Source: CAZVWV01 sp964631745 (lineage in GTDB: Bacteria > Bdellovibrionota_C > UBA2361 > JBGSMV01). From it: DNA of 9,905 bases. Below the pieces are notes generated by a model, which saw only the letters and a program-made list of their open reading frames with translations, was not told where the DNA came from and did not search any database. The stretch's first letter is position 1; each line of letters begins with the position of its first letter. Positions 1-6,392 of this stretch are shown here, piece by piece. A program made the position numbers and the translations under genes. The stretch covers positions 1 through 9,905 of the forward strand of contig CAZVWV010000134.1 in the NCBI GenBank assembly GCA_964631745.1. Direction: 5' to 3'.

Positions 1-92
1 AGGGCGAAGCCACCACCTGTTCGCACCTAGTGCTGCCTGTCGGCCTAAGATTTAGTGCCACTTCTCGGCACCGGCAGGCGAATCGCCTGCGC
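1..92 (+). repeat. Dispersed hairpin repeat, copy R1
   Basis: This stretch matches the reverse complement of 7295-7388 over its whole length, at roughly 83% identity by eye with two single-base indels. The core at 50-70 is identical in both copies. It contains a GTGCC/GGCAC stem (55-59 with 67-71) and a perfect palindrome, GCAGGCGAATCGCCTGC, at 74-90. A second possible stem pairs 35-43 with 71-79. It may extend left beyond the window edge. No coding capacity is evident. It is best described as a REP-like or MITE-like non-coding repeat; I do not recognise it as a named family. Confidence 0.8.
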
Positions 93-204
93 TCCATAAT
101 CTTCGAGCCCCAAGCCGGACTAGCATTTTACCCGCGGTTTTCAGCAGATACGGCGTTATGAGTATGGCTCACGGTTAGGATTAGGTAGAGCTAAACGTTA
201 GGGC

Positions 205-215
205 TATAATATAAT
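205..215 (+). promoter_or_regulatory. Tandem TATAAT -10 elements upstream of the DUF155-like gene
   Basis: TATAATATAAT holds two overlapping perfect -10 hexamers (205-210 and 210-215), ending 28 bases before the ATG at 244. No good TTGACA-like -35 lies 16-18 bases upstream. Instead there are three TTAGG pentamers at 175-179, 181-185 and 198-202, which could bind an activator. A start near 217-223 would leave a leader of about 20-27 bases. The assignment is by sequence match only. Confidence 0.45.
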
Positions 216-243
216 GGAAGCTGCGTCTTAACATGGCCGAACT

Positions 244-1320
244 ATGCAAAACCAGGATAACGTGCCCGCCACAAATATAGACAGCGGTACCGGCTATTGC
301 TTCTTCGCCTTAAGGGTCGGCGATTATGTCGATCTTGAGAAAGTCAGTACGCTCACACGCGAGAGCGATTGCCAGGTAGTACACGACGCCATCCCACCCT
401 TCTTTAAAGATCCCATCCGCCCGCTGATCCTTGTCAAAACCATCGCCAAAAGAACTTTTGGAAAATTTGAAACTGCGGCAGATGTGGGCTTCGCTGTTTA
501 CCCGTTTGGGGTCGTCTCGGTTAGGTTCGCTATTCCACTTCAGGGGGTTTTATCCGATTTGGTGGAACTCTCTCGTGAGCTTGAAGCCAGCATCGAACTA
601 GAGACGCTTGCCAGAGAATTAGTAGTAGAGTTTATCGAAGGACTGCATGTCACTATCGCCGATATGCGAATCTCAAACCAGTTGGAGGATTACTGGGTTT
701 TTTGTCTTCCAAAGAATGCCGATGTTGAACTGCTCGCCCGTGCCGAAGGAGGCCTAGTAGCGCAGATTCTAAACGGCGAACAAGCCACGCTTTCCGGCCA
801 AGTAGTATCGAAAGTCGTGGATGGGGTGATCGCATATACGCCTAACGTGGGGATATTCACCGATTGGGCTGCGGCATTAGTAATCGACTCGAATCCCTTC
901 GATGTCTTGGCGGTTGTTGAAGTTGCAAACGCCATGAGCGTGGTCCTGGATTTTGTGGATGCACATCTAGACGCCACCTTGGTCGAACTAAAGGGTGTGC
1001 GCACCAATAAAGTCATGGGCATCCCCGAAGTGCGCGCCGCCAAAGGCCTGCATGCCGAATACGCCCTAATGCTCTCGCTCTTGAGCGAGCCACTTAAACT
1101 CGTGCAAGATCAATATTTAGCGCGCGTCTTTGAACGCCTATCCTCTCTGCATCACAACAAGCGCCTAGACTCCATCCGTGAAAGCTTCGCGGCCATTAAC
1201 GCGCATTGGGAAGCAGCGGTCGAAGACCGAAACGCCAGCAGCTCACGCTGGGCCGAGCACTTTATAATATTGCTTATCATTATAGAGATCGTGCTGGCCC
1301 TTTTCCTGCACTATTCTTAA
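244..1320 (+). CDS. DUF155 (RMD1/YagE)-like protein with C-terminal membrane anchor
   Basis: This 358-residue protein has the overall shape of the RMD1/YagE (DUF155) family: a soluble alpha/beta body and one hydrophobic helix at the extreme C-terminus. The VYPFGVVSVRF segment (around residue 85) resembles the family's 'YGVVVFW' strand. A helical stretch around 290-330 (ERLSSLHHNKRLDSIRE...) leads into RWAEHFIILLIIIEIVLAL (about 335-353), like the family's LEWIIILLIxIEI ending. Bacterial members are uncharacterised; eukaryotic relatives are mitochondrial or nuclear membrane-linked. It stands alone, convergent with the pilin operon. No clear Shine-Dalgarno precedes the ATG at 244; an ATG at 233 is in another frame. 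The family call is by pattern memory, so moderate. The alternative is an unrelated tail-anchored hypothetical protein. Confidence 0.6.
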   Translation: MQNQDNVPATNIDSGTGYCFFALRVGDYVDLEKVSTLTRESDCQVVHDAIPPFFKDPIRPLILVKTIAKRTFGKFETAADVGFAVYPFGVVSVRFAIPLQGVLSDLVELSRELEASIELETLARELVVEFIEGLHVTIADMRISNQLEDYWVFCLPKNADVELLARAEGGLVAQILNGEQATLSGQVVSKVVDGVIAYTPNVGIFTDWAAALVIDSNPFDVLAVVEVANAMSVVLDFVDAHLDATLVELKGVRTNKVMGIPEVRAAKGLHAEYALMLSLLSEPLKLVQDQYLARVFERLSSLHHNKRLDSIRESFAAINAHWEAAVEDRNASSSRWAEHFIILLIIIEIVLALFLHYS

Positions 1321-1328
1321 TAGTGCAG
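1306..1328. terminator. Perfect 10-bp hairpin spanning the stop codon; possible terminator
   Basis: CTGCACTATT (1306-1315) pairs perfectly with AATAGTGCAG (1319-1328) around a three-base loop. The stem includes the TAA stop of the DUF155-like gene at 1318-1320. It sits between two convergent genes, where a bidirectional terminator would be expected. However, no clean T-run follows on the plus strand (CTCTTT lies further on), and the minus-strand exit reads GAAAAGGG. It is a real stem, but its role as an intrinsic terminator is uncertain. Confidence 0.4.
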
Positions 1329-1361
1329 AGCGGCCCTCTTTAGAGCTCGCGTTAGTGCTAT

Positions 1362-1420
1362 GTGGCGACCCGCCTGCCGATGTGCATAGTGGCAGGGTTT
1401 GCGAGGGCGAAGCCACCACC
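1362..1420. repeat. Degenerate mosaic of the dispersed hairpin repeat (R3)
   Basis: Two pieces of the R1/R2 family lie side by side. GCCTGCCGATG...GTGGCA at 1372-1394 matches 7309-7332 with one gap (minus orientation relative to R1). AGGGCGAAGCCACCACC at 1404-1420 is identical to positions 1-17. Together they form an imperfect fold: GTGGC (1362-1366) with GCCAC (1412-1416), and CCTGCC (1373-1378) with GGCAGG (1391-1396). It fills the gap between two convergent genes. It looks like a decayed or rearranged copy. Confidence 0.55.
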
Positions 1421-1456
1421 AGCACAAAATTCCAGCGTGGATGAGGACCAACACAC

Positions 1457-1678
1457 TCACTGAGGCGGTTCGTACTCGCTAGGATTCTCGTTCTCCGGCG
1501 GCGGTTGAACCACCGGGTCATCCCGATTATCCGGCGGATCAAAACAGTTACAGCTCACAGAATCACCATCAGTAAAGCAGGTCTTTATCTTTGGGTCCTG
1601 ACAATCCACGTCGTCAGCCTTGGCAGTACTGAAGCCAAGTACCGCCGCAATCGCAATCAAGTATCCAAGCTTTTTCAT
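1457..1678 (-). CDS. Small secreted Cys/Pro-rich protein, last gene of the minor pilin operon
   Basis: I do not recognise this 73-residue protein. It has a clear signal peptide (MKKLGYLIAIAAVLGFSTAKA, cleavage likely after Ala21). The mature part is about 52 residues, acidic, with four cysteines (C26, C34, C43, C45) and a Pro/Glu/Asn-rich tail ending in EYEPPQ. The cysteines could make two disulfides in the periplasm or outside. The ATG at 1678 is preferred over the GTG at 1684 because GAGG lies 8 bases before the ATG but only 2 before the GTG. It begins 21 bases after the pilX stop, so co-transcription is likely. A role as a pilus accessory or secreted cargo is inference from position. Confidence 0.7.
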   Translation of the reverse strand: MKKLGYLIAIAAVLGFSTAKADDVDCQDPKIKTCFTDGDSVSCNCFDPPDNRDDPVVQPPPENENPSEYEPPQ

Positions 1679-1699
1679 AATCACTACCTCAAAAAAAAC

Positions 1700-3577
1700 T
1701 TACTGTTCAAAATCTCTAACAAATAACTCTTGCCGCAAGTACACAAAGCGCGGCGTTAACGGCGGAAGATTGGCGGCGTTATTGAATCTGGTGTCATAGT
1801 CCCAGGTTCTTATGGGGGCGGTGTAGAATCTATCGCCATACACCCAAGCGCCGCTCGAATGCCGAGGGCGGTTCAGACTTACAAAGGACCCTAAGTAGGC
1901 AAAGGTAATATTGCTCCAGTATTCGTGGAAGCGGGGATAATTCTCAAGACCGCCGTTATATGCCCCACCCTGGCCGCCAGTCCCCTCGACACCACCGGTA
2001 GTATCGGTGCCTGCCAATACAGCCGTGTATACTGAAGTAGTTGTTGCAACTCTGTTGGAGCCAGTAACCGGATCTCGCCCTATGTTGGTATTCCTACTGC
2101 AATACAAACCACCCGAGCAAGGTGCTTCATTTGTAGCATGCGGAGCATCGTACCAATTCCCAGAGAGCGGATTAAACGTATCGGCCAAAATCGCAGCCGG
2201 AATCCAACTTGTGGAGTTGTAATTCCCCCAGGTGTACACGCCCTGGTCCGACACCACCGTCATGCCGCGCACCTGAGGCGCGCCGACCACAGTTGATTGA
2301 AGTGTCGGAGCATTTCTTATACGCACACCGTAACGGCTGTTTTGGGAAGCTGAATTCGGACCCGAGACAGAAAAGTGCAGTACCAAACCGCCTTCAGAGC
2401 TATCATTTAGAAGCTTACCTGTTCCAAACCAGTTCGAGGCGCGCAAGCAATCGAGCATCTTACGCATATCGATCTCAAGCATCCTGACATTTCCGTTTTC
2501 ACGATTGTTATAAAAGCTGTTGCTGTTTCCGACCACGCGGCCAGCGATATTTCCCGGGCATGTGCCGGTATTGTTGAGCGTGGCTGTGGCTCCAGCGTTG
2601 AGACTGTTATCCACGTTTCTAACTTCGACGGCCGTGGGTGAATTTGTGGTGTCAGGATTATTTCCGGCGTTCAATTTTAACACCAAGCGCAAGTCAGAGT
2701 TATCCCAATACACCTGTCCCGGTGTGGGATCCAAAGCTTCAGGCTCGGGCACCGTGACGCTTTCCACCCCGACCTGAATCATGCCGTTCCATGGACCGAC
2801 CTGTGTTGGCAGAACTTCTGTGCGCGAGGGGCAGTTTGGAACCAGATGCAAATAATTAAGAGGATCGCGAACCCGAGTAGAGTTACTGACGCAAGTATTA
2901 GCGTTTTTGCGTCCGCGAAATACCCTGCCAGCCGCCGTCACCTGACCGGCGATGCTCAGCACGTTTCCACACTCCATGTAAAGATCGCCGTTGGTATGCA
3001 CCGGTCCAGACAGATTCATTGTTGGTCCAGGTAAAATTTCAAGGTCCTTGTCATAAAACGCCACAAACTGAAAAAGCGGCACCAGTCGGCTCTTGAATCG
3101 AAGCTCGAGTAAAGCCTCGATGTTCCCCTGACTATCGATGGCGCGTGACTTGGCGGTGTAGCGATACTCCTGAGCGTTTAAATTCTGATAAAGCTCTCCG
3201 GGTGGAATTGTAAGCACCAAGGGATTCCCCGGCTCCTCTTCGATGTAGGTCTTGACCGTGCGATTGTTTAGATCATAGCTCTGACACCGAAAATCTCCAC
3301 TACCGTTATTTGAACCATCACACGAATCAGTCGCATTGGGGCTCGTGCCGCTTGGCCGGTTATACCCCACAAAGATCTGCCTAATCTGTTCGGCCCTCAC
3401 ATTTAATCCGCCTTCGGCCGCATAAAATCCGATAGTAGATTTCTTGGCGCTTCGAAAACTTCCGGTCTCCAAATTTGTGATTACAAAGAAGGCCGCCAAT
3501 AAGGCCAGCAGTACGACCAGGAAGAACAGCGTCGTAATCAATATCATGCCGTTTTGAGAGCTGTTTCTAATCTGCAC
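1700..3577 (-). CDS. pilX: Large PilX-type minor pilin (PilX N-terminal domain)
   Basis: A 625-residue prepilin-like protein. The leader MQIRNSSQNG is followed by MILITTLFFLVVLLALLAAF, a class III-type pilin helix with peptidase cleavage expected after Gly10. No Glu is present at mature position 5, as is common in PilX proteins. The AAEGG segment (about 58-62) is the typical PilX N-terminal signature after the helix. The remainder is an Asn/Thr/Gly-rich, probably beta-rich domain containing 'GPVHTNGDLYMECG' and at least nine cysteines. Classical PilX is about 170-200 residues, so the ectodomain here is roughly three times larger; it may do work otherwise done by PilY1, which is absent downstream. 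The GTG at 3577 is chosen because TAGGA sits 6 bases upstream; a TTG at 3592 is possible but poorly spaced. It lies 21 bases after pilW. Confidence 0.82.
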   Translation of the reverse strand: MQIRNSSQNGMILITTLFFLVVLLALLAAFFVITNLETGSFRSAKKSTIGFYAAEGGLNVRAEQIRQIFVGYNRPSGTSPNATDSCDGSNNGSGDFRCQSYDLNNRTVKTYIEEEPGNPLVLTIPPGELYQNLNAQEYRYTAKSRAIDSQGNIEALLELRFKSRLVPLFQFVAFYDKDLEILPGPTMNLSGPVHTNGDLYMECGNVLSIAGQVTAAGRVFRGRKNANTCVSNSTRVRDPLNYLHLVPNCPSRTEVLPTQVGPWNGMIQVGVESVTVPEPEALDPTPGQVYWDNSDLRLVLKLNAGNNPDTTNSPTAVEVRNVDNSLNAGATATLNNTGTCPGNIAGRVVGNSNSFYNNRENGNVRMLEIDMRKMLDCLRASNWFGTGKLLNDSSEGGLVLHFSVSGPNSASQNSRYGVRIRNAPTLQSTVVGAPQVRGMTVVSDQGVYTWGNYNSTSWIPAAILADTFNPLSGNWYDAPHATNEAPCSGGLYCSRNTNIGRDPVTGSNRVATTTSVYTAVLAGTDTTGGVEGTGGQGGAYNGGLENYPRFHEYWSNITFAYLGSFVSLNRPRHSSGAWVYGDRFYTAPIRTWDYDTRFNNAANLPPLTPRFVYLRQELFVRDFEQ

Positions 3578-3598
3578 AATTAATCCTAACAATCAATC

Positions 3599-4504
3599 CT
3601 AATTAGAGAGTATATTTCTCGGAAAGTAACGCGACGACAAAGTCGATGAGATAGATTGTCCGCCAAAACTATCGTCTGCGCTAATTGTTAAATTGAGATA
3701 GGCTATATCGGTCCAGTCGTCTGCGCTGGTGAGCGCGCTTTTGTCGGTACCATCGTTCATATGAGCGCTCACCTGAAAATCTTGAATCCCAAAAGCAACG
3801 TCCAGGGCGTTGTCTTCTTGGCCGTCAACAATTAACTGCAAGACATCGTCTACGACCCTAAACTCCCACTTTTCTAGTATGTAAACGGCAGAAGAGCCCA
3901 CATCATAATTATTCCCCCAAGTTCCTGCCTGACGCGATATCAAATATTGCGTGCCGGTATCTGTTTCGGAGATAAAGTTGAAAAATTCACCGGCCTTAGA
4001 CGAGATGTTGTAAATATACGCGCGCACACTTTGATTCGAATCCGCCAAGCGGTAATTTTGCCAGGAGGTGTAATTCCTATTGTTGCTAGCGTAGTCGCAA
4101 CCTTGCGTGGTGGTGCCGTCCGCAAAAACAATGTCACTGGTCGTGGAACCTGCGGTCAGGGCCACGCAAACCGCCAAAACCTCATCTAGTAAATTTCTGT
4201 GCAGCACCAAATGATCGGGCGCGCCGGAGGCGCCATCAATAATTTGAATCGCCGGAAAGCCGCGCGCCAAATTTTCACCGGATTGGCGAATGTTGACTCC
4301 CACGATATCGAGCGTTCCGCGAATGTCTTCGTTCAATCTGGTGCGCACGATGTCATGCATATAGAGCCGTCGCATACTGTTGGTGCTCTCCAGCGCCATC
4401 GCCAGCAGCAGCAACGAAACTGTGGAAGCCACCAAAAGCTCTACAACAGTAAAACCTTTATCGAAGCGATGTATAAACTGTGTCAATTTCCGCCTTTTGT
4501 TCAC
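3599..4504 (-). CDS. pilW: PilW-like minor pilin
   Basis: A prepilin of about 301 residues. A basic leader ends FDKG, and cleavage after Gly17 gives FTVVELLVASTVSLLLLAMA with Glu at mature position 5, the textbook class III pilin N-terminus. The following helix (STNSMRRLYMHDIVRTRL) and length near 300 fit PilW, which primes pilus assembly with PilV and PilX in the inner membrane. The GTG at 4504 is chosen; TTG codons at 4522, 4507 and 4486 are alternatives. All starts overlap the end of pilV, so almost the entire leader peptide is encoded within pilV's 3' end. A GAGG lies 12 bases before the GTG. Translational coupling to pilV is likely. The stop TAG is at 3599-3601. Confidence 0.85.
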   Translation of the reverse strand: MNKRRKLTQFIHRFDKGFTVVELLVASTVSLLLLAMALESTNSMRRLYMHDIVRTRLNEDIRGTLDIVGVNIRQSGENLARGFPAIQIIDGASGAPDHLVLHRNLLDEVLAVCVALTAGSTTSDIVFADGTTTQGCDYASNNRNYTSWQNYRLADSNQSVRAYIYNISSKAGEFFNFISETDTGTQYLISRQAGTWGNNYDVGSSAVYILEKWEFRVVDDVLQLIVDGQEDNALDVAFGIQDFQVSAHMNDGTDKSALTSADDWTDIAYLNLTISADDSFGGQSISSTLSSRYFPRNILSN

Positions 4505-4868
4505 CAAGATAAAATGCCTCAACTCTAATATGCCTATTGTTGTTGGAGGTGCAGAACGTGTTTACCGGACAATAGGTCGTGTAAATCTGAAAAGTGCGAT
4601 CGCCAAAAGCAAAATCCTCCGGTCCCTGCGTTCCACTGGTTGGCATATGTTGTGGGCTGCTTAAGCGTAGTTGATCCAATTTTTGCTGCGCAGCTGTATA
4701 CGCTTGGGTCTTCAGATGTGCCTGAGTGTTAAACTTCATAAAGCTGGTAAAGGCCGGCATCAGACCGGCAGAGACGATACCAAATAGCGAGAGAGACACC
4801 ATAACTTCCATCATGGTAAATCCCTTAGTGTTCGCAAGTTTACAGTAAAAAGAGTGAATTGATCTCAT
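4458..4868 (-). CDS. pilV: PilV-like minor pilin, first gene of the operon
   Basis: A 136-residue prepilin. The leader ends ANTKG (Gly16), cleavage gives FTMMEVMVSLSLFGIVSAGL with Glu at mature position 5 (residue 21), and the helix is followed by a TAAQQKLDQLR segment typical of PilV/GspI-type pseudopilins. Two cysteines near the end (in YCPVNTFC) could form a disulfide loop. Minor pilins of this type sit in the inner membrane and help start pilus assembly. The ATG at 4868 has GGAGG 4 bases upstream. It overlaps pilW by at least 29 bases, 47 with the preferred start. A sigma-54-like promoter lies about 50 bases upstream. A type II secretion pseudopilin is the alternative, less likely beside PilW and PilX. 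Confidence 0.85.
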   Translation of the reverse strand: MRSIHSFYCKLANTKGFTMMEVMVSLSLFGIVSAGLMPAFTSFMKFNTQAHLKTQAYTAAQQKLDQLRLSSPQHMPTSGTQGPEDFAFGDRTFQIYTTYCPVNTFCTSNNNRHIRVEAFYLGEQKAEIDTVYTSLR

Positions 4869-4917
4869 GGCTCCTCCAATAACGTAGGAAGCCGGTCCCC
4901 TAACAACAGAACTTCAT

Positions 4918-4934
4918 TGCAAAGGTTGTTCCAA
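4918..4934 (-). promoter_or_regulatory. Sigma-54 (-24/-12) promoter candidate for the pil operon
   Basis: Read on the minus strand this is TTGGAACAACCTTTGCA. It matches TGGCACG-N4-TTGCW with the GG and GC dinucleotides exactly 10 bases apart and only two mismatches in the consensus bases. Transcription would begin near 4907, leaving a leader of about 39 bases before pilV. Sigma-54 control with a PilR-type activator is established for pilin genes in several Proteobacteria; its use here is inferred. Confidence 0.65.
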
Positions 4935-5003
4935 CTGGGTTTTACGCCTAACTCTTCGAAATAACTTGAGTGACGAGTTTTGCGCACTGGCCTTGCCAAA
5001 ACT

Positions 5004-5015
5004 CGCTAGCTAGCG
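5004..5015. promoter_or_regulatory. 12-bp perfect palindrome, possible activator site
   Basis: CGCTAGCTAGCG is perfectly self-complementary. It lies about 70-80 bases upstream of the -24 element of the candidate sigma-54 promoter, or roughly -97 to -108 from the expected start. That is the usual range for an enhancer-binding protein site. Nearby, AGTTTTG (starting at 4977) and CAAAACT (ending at 5003) form another inverted pair. Function is inferred from position only. Confidence 0.3.
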
Positions 5016-5071
5016 GAATACCGTCCGGATACATTGTGCGCATTCCGTGGAAGAAGGTCGGCCGATAAGTG

Positions 5072-5764
5072 TTATTCAATAGGCGAGAGTACTTTGCCGG
5101 GCGCTGCCATAAAGTCGTTCTGGTCGTCCAAGCTTGGCGGGTTAGCCTCCGGATCACAAGCTGGGCAGGGAGTCGGTGTGGGTGCAGGCGCGCGCGGAGT
5201 TGGCTCGGCTGTAGGAACTGTTGGTGCGGGAGTCGGGGTTCCGGAGTTATCTTCCCCTCCGTTGCCATTGTTTCCGCTGGTTCCGCCGTTGTTCCCGCCA
5301 ATGTTATCCACCAAGTCACTAGTGCCAGCCACGACACCCGTAACGGCAGCGCCGCCGCCAAGCCCAGCGCCCAATAAGGCGCCACCAGCGGCGATGGCGC
5401 CGACGCCCATGCTGCCAACTGTCACGGTTTCAATCACAAGATTTGATTCGGCGACTTTTAGAACATAAGTGCCAGATGGTAAATTCTCGAAGGTCGCAAG
5501 CCCTTGCTCTGAGACGACACTAACGACATCGCTGGTGGCCACATTGGTTAACTGAACATGCGCGCCATCGGCCGGAGTGCCAGTAGACGAGACCTTCACC
5601 TGCACTTTGCTTTTTAACCCAGGATCTGTCTTTTGAGCCGCGCGCGTGAAGCCCTGGCAGTCGAGCACGACTAGTGATTGCGCGTAGGCAATTGCGTTGG
5701 TAATACCCGTGGCGCTAAGTACTAGGCCAAGGCAGAGGGAAAGGGCGATCTTGGGTAAAGGCAC
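5072..5764 (-). CDS. Secreted protein with carboxypeptidase-regulatory-like domain and Pro/Thr tail
   Basis: A 230-residue exported protein of unknown function. Residues 1-29 are a signal peptide (cleavage near AIA/YAQ). Residues about 52-117 look like a carboxypeptidase-D-regulatory or transthyretin-like beta sandwich: GTPADGAHVQLTN, then ATFENLPSGTYVLKV. Residues 119-147 are a Gly/Ala-rich hydrophobic stretch that could span or insert into a membrane. Next come a Gly/Asn linker (155-171), a Pro/Thr/Ala linker (176-199) and CPAC (200-203), with a third Cys at 36. Such tails often cross a cell-surface layer. The GTG at 5764 is the only sensible start, and no Shine-Dalgarno precedes it. It is transcribed toward the pil operon but separated from it by 203 bases that hold that operon's own promoter. 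Confidence 0.75.
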   Translation of the reverse strand: MPLPKIALSLCLGLVLSATGITNAIAYAQSLVVLDCQGFTRAAQKTDPGLKSKVQVKVSSTGTPADGAHVQLTNVATSDVVSVVSEQGLATFENLPSGTYVLKVAESNLVIETVTVGSMGVGAIAAGGALLGAGLGGGAAVTGVVAGTSDLVDNIGGNNGGTSGNNGNGGEDNSGTPTPAPTVPTAEPTPRAPAPTPTPCPACDPEANPPSLDDQNDFMAAPGKVLSPIE

Positions 5765-5770
5765 CGTAGC

Positions 5771-5779
5771 GTTATATCA
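5771..5779 (-). promoter_or_regulatory. Extended -10 promoter; possible leaderless start of the secreted protein
   Basis: On the minus strand this reads TGATATAAC: an extended -10 (TGN) joined to TATAAC, one base off consensus. It ends only 6 bases before the GTG at 5764, so transcription would start at about the initiation codon. The absence of a Shine-Dalgarno agrees with a leaderless mRNA. No convincing -35 is visible. The 85-base gap 5765-5849 also must hold the promoter of the divergent SH3 gene, which I could not identify. Confidence 0.35.
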
Positions 5780-5849
5780 GGACTTACGTGAGAATTGGAA
5801 GCACTAAACGCCGAAAGAGATCTGGAAGGCCGCCAAGAGTTGTGACAGT

Positions 5850-6392
5850 ATGCCTGAGACCATGCCATTCAAAATTAAACTTAATAGGCGCATTTTAGCG
5901 TTGCCGTTTATAACGGTACTTTGTGGAGCGTTTGCGCTGCTGTTTAACGCCGCTGATCTCTTGGGGCAGGAACCCGAACCGTTATTTGTACAGGTTCGAG
6001 CAACGAAATTGAGAGAGCAGCCCTTGCACTGGGCGCGACCCATTTCGGAAGTTCAGTACGGGCAGAAGTTGCGTGTGGTCTCGCAGGAAAGTGCTTGGTA
6101 TTTGGTGAGCACAAGCGCAGGCTCCGGCCAAGGCTACATACATGAATCTGCCGTTTCAAAGAAAACCATCGTCATGCAATCCCCTACCAATAACGAACTC
6201 ATAGTTCCAAGCGATACCGATATTGTCTTAGCGGGTAAGGGCTTTAGCAAAGAGATTGAAGATCTCTATAGCAGCCAGAATCCGGAGCTTGATTTACTAG
6301 CGGTAAATAAGTTGGAACGCCTCAAGGTTGACCCGGAGAGCTTACTAAGATTTTTGCGCCAAGGCGGCTTAAACAACGAGGCGCAAAGATGA
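5850..6392 (+). CDS. SH3b-domain periplasmic protein paired with an M48 peptidase
   Basis: A 180-residue protein with a basic N-terminus and a hydrophobic signal or anchor segment at about 17-38. A bacterial SH3 (SH3_3-like) fold covers about 46-103: FVQVRATKLREQP, the YGQKLRVV strand, then WYLV and GYIHESAV. The C-terminal part (125-174) reads IVLAGKGFSKEIEDLY... and LLRFLRQGGL, a conserved tail I associate with SH3 proteins beside M48 peptidases. SH3b domains commonly bind peptidoglycan or peptides. Its stop overlaps the next start (ATGA at 6389-6392), so translation is probably coupled. An ATG at 5862 is an alternative start; neither has a clear Shine-Dalgarno. Confidence 0.75.
   Translation: MPETMPFKIKLNRRILALPFITVLCGAFALLFNAADLLGQEPEPLFVQVRATKLREQPLHWARPISEVQYGQKLRVVSQESAWYLVSTSAGSGQGYIHESAVSKKTIVMQSPTNNELIVPSDTDIVLAGKGFSKEIEDLYSSQNPELDLLAVNKLERLKVDPESLLRFLRQGGLNNEAQR

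Noticed and set aside
175..202. Three TTAGG pentamers resembling telomere-like repeats.
   Set aside because: Spacing is irregular and only two are adjacent; the copy number is too low for a repeat array. At most an activator site.
2007..3034. Several plus-strand open frames opposite pilX.
   Set aside because: They are antisense shadows of a 625-codon gene with good pilin features; none has a ribosome site or motif.
4948..5418. Long minus-strand open frame overlapping the secreted 230-residue protein.
   Set aside because: It lies in another frame of a gene with a clear signal peptide and domain order; its composition (Trp/Arg/Pro-rich, no motif) looks like a shadow. I also considered a frameshift joining it to the real gene's end, but the Pro/Thr tail and CPAC segment terminate naturally.
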